Shown here: positions 11,941-29,832 of the stretch, one piece after another
How the letters are laid out: each line of letters begins with the position of its first letter
How positions within the stretch are numbered: position 1 is the first letter of the stretch
Origin: Epiperipatus broadwayi
Lineage: Eukaryota; Onychophora; Udeonychophora; Euonychophora; Peripatidae
Reading direction: 5' to 3'
NCBI GenBank assembly: GCA_028023455.1
Contig: JAQFVV010006707.1
Coordinates: 248,001 to 312,000, forward strand
DNA: 64,000 bases
Notes under the pieces: generated by a model
Told to the model about the DNA's origin: nothing
The model's database searches: none
Seen by the model: the letters and a program-made list of their open reading frames with translations, nothing else
Position numbers and translations under genes: made by a program

Positions 11941-12446
11941 TGCTGAGATATTCTTGACTTCGTTTAAGGATAAGCCAAATACATCACTTCACATCACATC
12001 AGCTTTAAAATAAGCATAAAAACACTACTGTAACATAAAAACTGGTGGGTTTTGAGCAACTTGAAGCTGTGACTGAGAATCTGTGGTTGTTTCTTAGAAA
12101 TAGTTAAACGTAAATGTTTTTTAAATATTTAGTTAGCAGGATATTAATGATATTTCATAAGTATAACTAATACCATTTATTTTAATCACACAATATTGAA
12201 TTATTTTGCTTTCTCGTTACGATTTTAACAATTAAAATAACTTTAAAATATTTTTGAATTTCCTATGTATTTTAATATGTTTTAACTCTATTTAGATATT
12301 ATTAAAAATGATTATGCTCAGCTAAAATATATATAATCAATAATACAGATATCCTATGATACTGTCTCCTAATTAACTAGCTCTACTGATTAATAAATAA
12401 TAAATGGTTCAGTTTATATAAAAATTAAATAAATAAAATATTAATA

Positions 12447-12800
12447 AATCATGAGACAATGAAGTGAAGTACAAGCAGTAAAGAATTACATTGAGCAAAT
12501 ATCCCAATTATTACAATCTCAATGGCATAAAATACTATCCCCCCTATTACTTCAAATAATAATAAATTCATAGCATTCTTACGACTTTAAAATAATAATC
12601 AATTTATTATAATGCTACTAACGAAATCCTAACTCTGTATTGAAATAAACAATATAACTATAATTATCTCAGGTTCTTTAAATTAATTCTAATCAACTTA
12701 TAAATTTTCTGTAGTCAAGTATGATAAGGGATTTTGTATCATCCTCAACTATACTTAACTAAGAATAATAATAAATAATAATAATAATCTTCAATGGATA
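12447..12800 (+). repeat. Dispersed repeat R, copy 2
   Basis: Direct copy of 10605-10925, about 1.86 kb downstream. It shares CATGAGAC..TGAAGTGAA with copy 3, then TACATTGAGC, TCTCAATGGCATAA, CCCCCCTATTACTTCAAATA, TCTCAGGTTC and AAGTATGATAAGGGATTTTG. Confidence 0.6.
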
Positions 12801-13215
12801 TCTACTGTTCAATGTTATGGTAACTATCAATAATATATAATATAATCTTTTAGCTTTCATGTGACATCTTAAATAGAATAGGTGTTATAATCTGATAATA
12901 TGTGTCAACGAATAATATTAAATTCTATGCAATAAATTATATAATTAATTATGACCTTAATAATAATAATATAAAATGAAATTTCTCAAATATATTATAT
13001 TCTGAAGCATTGTAATTTTTTAAATAAATAATTATATTTGTATTGTGCAAATATTATGTTTCTTTTGGTATCTAGTGATCATGTATTTGTAGTGAAGAAA
13101 ATCAACACAACACAAAGTTTTATAAAACAAATTTAACAAAATTTATTATTATCGCCGTTTAACAAAAAAAAAAAAAACTGTGTACAATATTTACAGTTAT
13201 ACTTGAGATAAATTA
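12801..13215. other. AT-rich spacer
   Basis: No gene or repeat recognised. Contains an A-run near 13164-13177. Confidence 0.5.
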
Positions 13216-13732
13216 CGTACTCAAAATAAAAGTCATAGATCACATGACTCTATCTCTTAAGCTTGTAAGTTATAAACAATGAGGATTGCCAATTCCTCAA
13301 CAAGCTTTGTGATAAATGCTTAACCAGAGCTAGTACTTAAAATATCTCTGTTAGGAACCTCCCCCCCCAAACCCTCGACCTTGGTTTCATGCTTTATCAT
13401 TCATCAGAAAGGTGCTAGGGTAGGTTCAAACACTAGATATAAAAATACCAAACCAAAGCCAAGCACTTTTTAGACATCTACATGTCTTCAAATCCAGCTA
13501 TCCAACTCAAATAGCTATTTGGTGCTGATAGATCTTCAGCCATATCATATATTAGTAGTCTTAGCAATATAACATTGCATAAGACTTAAGGCAGAGACTA
13601 TAAATAGTCAAAATAAGAATTATAGATCACATGATCCTATCTCTAAAGTTTGTAAGTTATAAACAATGAGGATTGCCAATTCCTCAACAAGCTTTGTGAT
13701 AAATGCTTAGCCAAAGCCAGCACTTACTTCCT
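13216..13732 (-). mobile_element. Retrozyme-like tandem repeat, subfamily A (387-bp period)
   Basis: One full unit and the start of a second: AAACAATGAGGATTGCCAAT begins at 13274 and again at 13661, a 387-bp period. The full unit contains a near-canonical hammerhead on the minus strand (13371-13413). The unit body also has the TCCAGCTATCCAACTCAAATAG segment that recurs at about 40330-40360 and 33800-33830, linking it to the other ribozyme repeats here. There is no ORF. Tandem noncoding units of a few hundred bp with one short-stem-III hammerhead each are what is known of retrozymes; the assignment is inference. Confidence 0.65.
13371..13413 (-). ncRNA. Hammerhead ribozyme, near-canonical core
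   Basis: Minus strand. Stem I CACCTTT with GAGGGT (6 bp with G-U pairs). Core CTGATGA exact (plus-strand complement 13401-13407). Stem II ATG/CAT with loop ATAAAG. GAAA exact (complement 13385-13388). Stem III ACC/GGT with a 2-nt AA loop. Cleavage triplet GTC, C at 13377. All core positions match the consensus, so this is the best candidate in the window for an active ribozyme. Confidence 0.7.
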
Positions 13733-13793
13733 CATTAAAAAAATCAACAAATAAGTAAGCCTTTACTCCGACTTATAAACTTTTGCACATTTT

Positions 13794-14034
<241 letters not shown>

Positions 14035-14482
14035 TTACGAATACACCTATAGCTGAAATAATATCCATTAAATGATATGTTTTAAATGTATAGTTTTCAC
14101 AAGTATATATGAAAATATAAAAAATAAACTACTGAAATAACATTCATTTTTTAAGGTATGTTAATTGATTTTATAATAAATTAATCAAACTTCTACTATG
14201 ATAGTGCTGATGTTATTTTTATTGGTTCGTTAAATAAATAAATTGACTTGAATAAAATAATGTGATTGACATATTTTTATATACCTTGCTTGGCACTACT
14301 GTAATAAAAATCCCTATGTGTGTGTTTTATGTGCATTCCATAACACAAAATAATATTCACAAAATATAAGTACTCATTCTATTTTATGTTGTTTCTTTTG
14401 TATGTTCTATTCTTTAAAAATATGCATTAGCATGTATAATCAAAATTATTCAAAAATCTTGTGAATAATTTATTATCTCTTT

Positions 14483-19084
<4,602 letters not shown>

Positions 19085-19465
19085 AAAGAAAAGATATCCA
19101 GTAGTAGTTAAACAATGAAGAATATTATTATTATTTATTATTATTAGTTTAAGTGTAGTAGATTATGACATAAAATCCTTTCTCATATTTTACTACCATA
19201 TTTTTAAATTAACTTAGAATAAACTTTATGAACCTGAGATTATTTTATTTGAGCTAGATTATTACAAATAGGAGATTAAGACTTAATTATTAGTTTAATC
19301 TTAGTGAATAGAAGTTATTAAAGTCATAAGAATACTATGAGTTTGTTATTTGAAATAGTAATAAGGGAGGATAGTGTTCTTATGCCATTGAGGAAGTATC
19401 CTGTGGGATATTGGCTCAATGTAATCTATCTTGTCACCTGTATTTTCACTTCAAGTCTCATGAAA
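19085..19465 (-). repeat. Dispersed repeat R, copy 3
   Basis: Reverse complement aligns with 12447-12800: CATGAGACTTGAAGTGAAAA, ACATTGAGCC, CTCAATGGCATAAGAACACTA, TTCAAATAACAAACTCATAG, ATCTCAGGTTC, GAAAGGATTTTATGTCATAATC. It ends near GATATCC, as copy 2 does. Confidence 0.6.
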
Positions 19466-19649
19466 GTATTAAATATTTATTTAATTTATTTTTATAAACT
19501 GAACCTTATTCGTATTTTAAATTTGAGCTAGTGAAACATTTTAATTTTAATGCTGAATATTTTATTTATTAATTATTAACTGAGCTAGAACCCATTTTAT
19601 TTTATATCATATACTATTCTGAAGTGAGGATGCACAAGACAAGGTTAGA

Positions 19650-20830
19650 ATATATATATATATATATATATATTGAAGGAGGTCAATATTATAAAATGAC
19701 CAAAGGTTGGCCTATGGGATTGCCTGTAGTTGCACAAGTTTGTAATTTCGTTTTATCTACATATGAGAATAGTATTTTAAATATGTGTATTTTTGGAGAT
19801 ATTAAAATTTACAAAAGATATGTGGATGATGTTTTTGTTTGTGGAAATACTAATAGTATAAATTTGCTTATAGAGGAATTAAATAAGTTGAATGGCTTGA
19901 AATGGACTATTGAAAAAGAACAGGACTATAAGATTAACTATTTAGATTTAATGATCACAAGAGATAACAGTATATTAAATTATAAACTAATAATTAGGCC
20001 ACTGAAAAAAAGAGGATATATAAATTGTAAATCAAAAGTACCAATGATGCATAAGATGGCAAGTTTTAAATCTTTTTTTGTTTCAGAATGAAAAATTATG
20101 TCGTTACCAAAATGATAAACTAAAAAATATTGAGATATTTGCCAAGGAATTGATTGATGTCGGTTATAAAATGAAACAAATAAACAATACTTTATGTCAA
20201 TTTAAAAAAAAAAATTATGATAATTTAAAAGAAATGAAGATTAATAATAAAAAAATGGATATCTATTCCATTTATTTCAAATCCACAAGTAAAATTTTTT
20301 AAGGATTTATATAAGAATGTGTTTAATGTTTCATTCTACGTTCCAAACAATATTAATAAATTAGTCAATAATTCTAAGGATGTCATACCTGTCAAGCAAA
20401 AAAGTAATGTCATATATCAAATTTTTTGTGATTGTATGCTATCATATATAGGTGAATCTAGGTGCAGTATTGAGAAAAGATTGAAGGAACATGAATTATT
20501 ATATAAGCATGTAAAAAATAAAAATAATGGTGATTTAATATCTTCTTCAGTTTCCTTTGATCACGAAAAAACATGTAAATATAAATTTAAATTTAATTTT
20601 GAAAATGTGAAAATTCGTCATGAAGAGAGAAACCATAGTAAAAGAAAAATTAAAGAGGCAATTTTTATAAACAGGAATAAAGCATTTAATAAATTGACAA
20701 GCTTCTAACATTAAAATACGAGATTCATGGAATTTGAATTGATGACGTTTGCTTCTGCTTTTGGTTTTTGAACTTAATGGTAGTTGAGGCAGGTTACAAA
20801 GTAGCCAAAAGTACTTCTGCAGAATTTTAA
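19650..20830 (+). pseudogene. Penelope-like element, 5'-truncated, RT tail plus GIY-YIG
   Basis: A frameshifted copy of a PLE polyprotein. Open pieces at 19650-20091, 20078-20302 and 20319-20708 lie in order. The first holds the RT end: KGWPMGLP (equivalent to G-x-PMGSP), then KIYKRYVDDVFV with the YVDD catalytic motif, then INYLDLMITRDN (the F-L-D-L-x-I motif after the palm). The last holds the GIY-YIG endonuclease: VIYQIFCDCMLSYIGES, then EKRLKEHE and KRKIKEAIFINR. This RT-then-GIY-YIG order is diagnostic of endonuclease-positive PLEs. The 5' half of RT is missing, cut off at a (TA)n tract at 19650-19672. A hammerhead-like remnant follows the stop at 20783-20822. Confidence 0.8.
20783..20822 (+). 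ncRNA. Decayed hammerhead-like motif at PLE 3' end
   Basis: Stem II GGTTAC/GTAGCC (6 bp with one G-U, loop AAA) is followed by AAAAGTACTT. This matches GAAAGTACTT at 47512-47521, downstream of another PLE. The 5' core reads TTGAGGC instead of CTGANGA, so the copy is probably inactive. Its place just after the GIY-YIG stop codon fits the known location of hammerheads in PLE termini. Confidence 0.4.
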
Positions 20831-20915
20831 GATTGTTTGTAATTGTTTATAAACCGTTAAAAATATTATTTCAATTATAATTACAATATTGTTTTTAATC
20901 AACGGATATTTTATT

Positions 20916-24911
<3,996 letters not shown>

Positions 24912-24971
24912 AATGATAAAATTTTATGATGTGAAATATTTAAACTGTTCCAAAACATGTTTTTTTTTCAG

Positions 24972-25104
24972 AAATCATTCTTTTAATATATTTATGGATA
25001 TCTTTAATAGTTTTTCCAAAGATGATGATTATTCATCTGGTGCATTGTTGATGTTAGATAGTAAATACAGGTGCATTGGTGCCACAAAATATGGTAAAAT
25101 ATCA
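24972..25104 (+). CDS. Candidate internal exon of an unidentified host gene (partial)
   Basis: A 133-nt open segment with convincing splice signals on both sides: a T-run ending TTTTTTCAG immediately upstream (acceptor) and GTAAGT immediately downstream (donor at 25105). The translation starts with one base of a split codon and continues NHSFNIFMDIFNSFSKDD, then YSSGALLMLDSKYRCIGATK, YGKIS, ending in phase 0. Composition is normal for protein, without the I/K/N/Y bias of chance frames here. I do not recognise the family and cannot find neighbouring exons. An ATG lies upstream at 24913, but the polypyrimidine tract argues for an exon rather than an ORF start. Confidence 0.4.
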
Positions 25105-25109
25105 GTAAG

Positions 25110-26040
25110 TCTTAAATTATTTTTATGATACTGCCTACTCTTTATGGTCTTTACCATATGTTAAAGCAATGGCTGGTTTTAGAAAATTTCAGTGTTTGTT
25201 TGCGAATCCAATTGCATTTCTGGATGTTTGGTTTTTGGTTATCTAACCACAAATGTTTGGGTTTTCTGTTAAATAAAATTGTCATATTTGCTTGATATAA
25301 ATTAATTGTTAAAAATACTGTTAAACAGTTAGTAAGATATGGCTATAATTGTGGGAAACAGTTTTAACCAACAGTTTCTCCCCTTTACATGGGATCACTA
25401 CAGCATTGTTTCTTGATTCTTTAAATAAACTAAAGTAGATTGGACTGTGGGATTAGACTGGATTGGATTAGCCATAAATGTTTTTAGATGTATTTACATA
25501 TTTGATGGATGTTTTCCAAACAATCGATCATCCCAAACTAATTACAAGATTTGGCCTCTGTTTCTTTACATATTTTTTGAAAAAAATACTTTCTATATTC
25601 CCAAAACATGATGTGGAAATAAATAATTTTATAGATATTTTAATGTTATATCATGATTTGAAAAAAATAAATGAATAAAAATAGTTTGCTTTATTTACAT
25701 TTGTTAGTGACCAGAATGAAAAGAAAAAAAATCGTAACTGACTTTTAAATATTGATTGCTTACTTTTATAATTTTATTAAGTCCCATATTTTAATAGAAT
25801 ATTTAGATTTTTCATCTAATTTACTATAAAGTGAGAAGTTTTTGTAGTTTCATTTAGAAGGCATCAAAAAGATACAAGTTGCTTTTATTTTTATAACTAT
25901 GCAATTCAAATTTTTTGCACATATCAAAACTTTTTTTTCGTACATTGCAATTCATCATTTCATTATTTTCCATTTATTACAAAATAACTTTATAAAATAT
26001 TTAATAATGTGATTTAATGCACAAACTAATTTTTCTTTTA
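25110..26040. other. AT-rich region
   Basis: A 66-codon frame at 25478-25678 shows no family motif. The region may contain the decayed 3' part of the minus-strand PLE beyond 26050, but no motif can be read with confidence. Confidence 0.45.
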
Positions 26041-26049
26041 ATTTTCATA

Positions 26050-26740
26050 AATCAAACATTTTTATCTGGGCCAAACAAGAGGTTTTAAAGATTCTGGATA
26101 AAAAGCATGAATTTCTGTATATTTCACATGTAAATCCATTATTATCCCTGAGATTAATGATCCCATTGGACTACCAAAATTCTTTTTATAATATTGTTAA
26201 TTTTGCACAAAATAAGTATTTGAAATAAAATGTTTAGTTAATTTAATAATATGGTTGCATAAATTGCATTGTTTAGAAAATATACTTAAACCATTTCCAA
26301 CTTTAATATTTATTTGTAAATAAAGAAGTAACACCAAAACTGACTAGAATATTATTTGTATTAATTTATAAATTTTTTATTAATATGATTTAATAGATGG
26401 AATTCTAGGTTTTATTATATCAGATAAATACATAGCTAAAATGTGAGTAGGAGAACCAATTGAATTCACTATTAGATGAATATCTGTTTTATAACTTTTT
26501 TGAAATCTGTAAACTTTTGGAAGAACAAAATTTTTCATGAGGAATAATTTTATTTTTTATGTTGTTTTCAATTGGTGATTTGTTAATAATTGCCTTAGCT
26601 GTCTTTAGGTAATGTGATCTCATTTTGATTTTTTAAATAAATATTAGCATTAAGTAAAACTAAGATTTTATTATTATAATGTCAAGGTCTATAATAATTG
26701 TAGCATTCTCTTTATCTTCTGGAAGTATAGTAATAGACTT
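26050..26740 (-). pseudogene. Penelope-like element RT, N-terminal and central part (minus copy)
   Basis: Read on the minus strand from 26740 down. LPEDKENATIIID matches the PLE N-terminal LPADKGNATVIMD-type motif. It is followed by PKVYRFQKSYKTDI (P-K-I-Y-G-L-P-K-I-H-K type), IVNSIGSPTHILAMYLSDII (the I-V-S-S-x-G-S-P-T motif), then CNLCNHIIKLTKHFISNTYF, GSPMGSLISGIIMDL (QTDGVAMGSPLSP region) and PESLKPLVWPR just before the expected YVDD. Several stops and frameshifts break it, and the rest cannot be read below about 26050. It lies head to head with a second copy that starts about 26741 on the plus strand. Confidence 0.75.
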
Positions 26741-27850
26741 AGCTGATTTCAAAATTATTACAATTGATACTTTAATCAGCTTCAGTGTTACTTCTTTTAT
26801 TTAGATAGGTTCCAGTTGATGAAGCTTTAAATATCATTACTAAACAATGCAATTTATCAGACCATATTATTAAATTAACTAAACATTGCCTTTCATATTT
26901 GTGTATAATAACCAATAATATAACCAGTTTTTGGTATTCTGATGGATTCACCAAACTCAGAGGTAATAGTTGAATAATTTATGGAATATATAAAAAAATG
27001 TGCTTTAGAGTCAACACCATTCAAACCTCTTGTTTGACCTATTTGGTAACATAGTAAAGATAAAATTATACATTTTTTCACTACATATAAACATTATAAT
27101 CCTAATATTAAATTTACAATGGAAACAGAAACTGAAGGAAAACTTATTTTCCTTGATATACTTGTTACAAAGAATAATCTTTTATCTTTTTCAATTTTCA
27201 AAAAAAAATATGCATACTTACTGATATTTGCAATTTTTATAACATCGTCATCCAGTTCAAATCTTTTCTGTAGCAAAAACTTTTTTCATTAAACCTACTA
27301 ACCTTCTTTCAAATAAATCAAATGTAGAAGATCAAATAAGTCATATAAGCAATGTTTTATTAGCTAATGGTGAAAATAATAAAATAATATACTGTGCCTT
27401 AATTCAAGGCTTAAACAATCAAAATAAGATATAAAAAACAACTCTTAGAGTTTGTACTCTTGATATAAGAAGGACTACAGACAATATTAGATATATTCTA
27501 AAACCTTACAATATACAGCCAGAACATACTATTTATTAAAAAAATAATAGAATTATATCAAATCCTAAAGACTCAATCACTTTTGAAGCCCATAGAGTTT
27601 AGAAAAATTCATGTAGCAGTTGTAAAGCTTTTTATGTAGGTATGAACAATCATCATACAAATTCTAGAAGAGATTAACATATTAATGCAATTTAAAAACA
27701 CTTATCATCATAAGCACTAGTTCTAAATGCTTAATATTCTAATGTGAGGATATTATCAAGATGTGGCACTCTTGAACAATGTCAGATCAGATAGCCTTAA
27801 TGAGATCTGTAAAAATTCAGATTATGTCCTCAAACATGATGATACATGTA
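26741..27850 (+). pseudogene. Penelope-like element, RT palm to GIY-YIG (plus copy)
   Basis: Broken by stops and shifts, the plus strand reads TIDTLISFSVTS, VPVDEALNIITKQCNLSD, HIIKLTKHCLSYL, then EYIKKCALESTPFKPLV, IKFTMETETEGKLIFLDILV (the F-L-D-x-L-V motif) and finally CSSCKAFYVGMNNHHTNSRR near 27610-27680, a decayed GIY-YIG centre. It shares CNL..HIIKLTKH and FKPLV/LKPLVW with the minus-strand copy, so both belong to one PLE lineage, distinct from the copies at 19.7, 47 and 61 kb. It begins inside RT just where the minus copy begins at its own N-terminus. Confidence 0.75.
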
Positions 27851-27994
27851 AATTTCCTTCTATTTGGAAGGATTTTAAAAAAACTCATTAAATAATTTCT
27901 TATTTCTGTTTTTTATTAATAGAAGGTTCTCTACAATAGAACCCTTTCAACAATTATGTTTCTAAAATGTATTACCCAGTAGATAGCTAGTGTT

Positions 27995-29095
27995 ACCTAT
28001 ATATTATAACAGTTGGAGAAGTGGAAGTTGCAGTCTTACTGTATATGCACTACAGGGTGCCACCAGTCCACTTGAACCTGGAAATTTATAGAGTAGGCAA
28101 ATATGCACTGTTAAGATCCATTTTTTATAGATATATATTTATTCCAACCATCAACCCAAGTCACTAGCTCAGTGAGATACAGAGATTTATAAAACATGAA
28201 TTCTTATCCAAAAATATTTTCAATATATAAAAAAAAATAAAAGAAGCCACTGCCAGTAATTAACACACAAAACATTTATTAATGCAAATATAAATAAAAT
28301 TGAGGAATAAAATTTAGGTTTAAGTTATCAAATCTTGAAAGTTTTTAATTATTTTTTTAAAAATGTTTCAGTTATATCTCTTACAGTAGAAGAGTCCCGG
28401 TTCCTGGTGTCAATTCCCACAAAGTCTTTATTTGAAGACTGGTTTATCTGAAGGTGGGCTTTTCTGGTTCAATCCTGGTATTATTTTATTTTATTGTAGA
28501 ATCCATATGATTTGGGTCTGTGACAGTACCATTCATAATTCAACAGTTATTTCATTTGAAATAAGTGAGAGAGGGCGACAAGTGCATCTTATCGCCACTC
28601 TCACAAAATCAAGCTGGAACTTTCCTTAACTTCAATATTTTTCCTTTTATACACATTGTCCAGATTCACTGAATAATCAATCATTTTTATTAGGGTACGA
28701 GCACTTGTTTTCTGCTTCTATTAAACATTCTGCTTCAGAGCAGGAAACAATCTTTAATTTTTATCTATATCTTTCATCTGACTTTTTAATTATATACGAT
28801 CCCCAAGGACTAGTTTGCTTTACGATAATTAATAACCAATCATTTCCATTTTGAGATTTCAGGAATTAATTAATACCTGTTTCTATTTTTACTTACATTA
28901 CTTTTTTGTAAAATATTTTATATTTAGATCTTTTATCTTTTTTTATAAAAAAGTACGGTCAAATACATTATTTTTTTATTAAAAAAAAGAAATACTTCTG
29001 TGTGAATATGTATACATACATTAGCTTTTAGTTTTTTATTTAAGAACTTAAAAAGTTTTTATTCTAATTTTAAATTAATGTAATGGCATATTATA
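27995..29095 (+). repeat. LTR-like noncoding repeat L, copy 1
   Basis: About 1.1 kb. It starts TATAACAGTTGGAGAAGTGG and ends near AATTAATGTAATGG. Internal landmarks shared with the other copies: GCACTACAGGGTGCCACCAG, GTCACTAGCTCAGTGAGAT, GAAGCCACTGCCAGTAATTA and AATCATTTCCATTTTGAG. No open reading frame with family support. Length and lack of coding fit a solo LTR or a nonautonomous element. Copy 2 follows about 500 bp downstream in the same orientation. Confidence 0.6.
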
Positions 29096-29604
29096 TACCA
29101 TTACATGTCAGTAAACTTCCTCAAAAAACAAAACCATTAAAAAAAAAGAATTTACTTAGTGTTAGTAATTACATTGCACAAATTGATTATATATAAAAAT
29201 TTCAAAATGACAAAACTTTGGTTAGTAATGACAAAAATGAATATAATGAAAAAAAAATTGTCAACTGTTGATTCCTTACTACCAGCTAAATTTATGCCCC
29301 CTCCCTTCTGAGTTTCTTTTTTTTCTAACTTTTAATTATTACTTAGGGAAGTTAAACAGTTGGATTTTAAATAAGACTTTTTTTAAAAATATATTTATAT
29401 TAACTATTACATTTTTATTCCTCATATTTATCTTTACATATGCACAATTTTTCTTACTGGCAGCACTTTTAAAACAAAATTCAAACTATAACTTTATGTT
29501 AATACAAAAAATATTTATTTCAGAAAAAACTGTTACTGGCATAATTTATTTTTATAATTCTCAGGGTACTCATGGTTAAAGTGTATCAGTCCATGTTGGG
29601 TGAC
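29096..29604. other. Spacer between two copies of repeat L
   Basis: About 500 bp, AT-rich. A 103-codon frame at 29268-29579 is hydrophobic and F/L/I-rich without motifs. It could be what is left of an internal region if copies 1 and 2 are paired LTRs, but nothing retroviral can be read. Confidence 0.4.
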
Positions 29605-29832
29605 CCATTATAATGGTCGGAGAAGTGGAAGTAGTAGTCTTACCATATCTGTGCTACAAGGTACCATCAGTCCATTTGAACCTGGAAAATTTATAGAGTA
29701 GGCAGATATGCACTGTTAAGATCCAATTTTTTTTATATATATTTTTATTCCAATCATCAACCCAAGTCACTAGCTCAGTGAGATACAGAGATTTATAAAA
29801 TATGAATTCTTATCCAAAAATATTTTCAATAT
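29605..29832 (+). repeat. LTR-like repeat L, copy 2, left part
   Basis: Matches 27990-28215 closely: GGAGAAGTGGAAG, GAACCTGGAAAATTTATAGAG, GCACTGTTAAGATCCA, CAACCCAAGTCACTAGCTCA. Similarity stops in an (AT) run at about 29830 and resumes at 32525. Confidence 0.65.

Noticed and set aside
25478-25678. 66-codon frame as a second exon near 24972-25104
   Set aside because: No convincing splice sites around it, F/I/K/L-rich composition and no family match.
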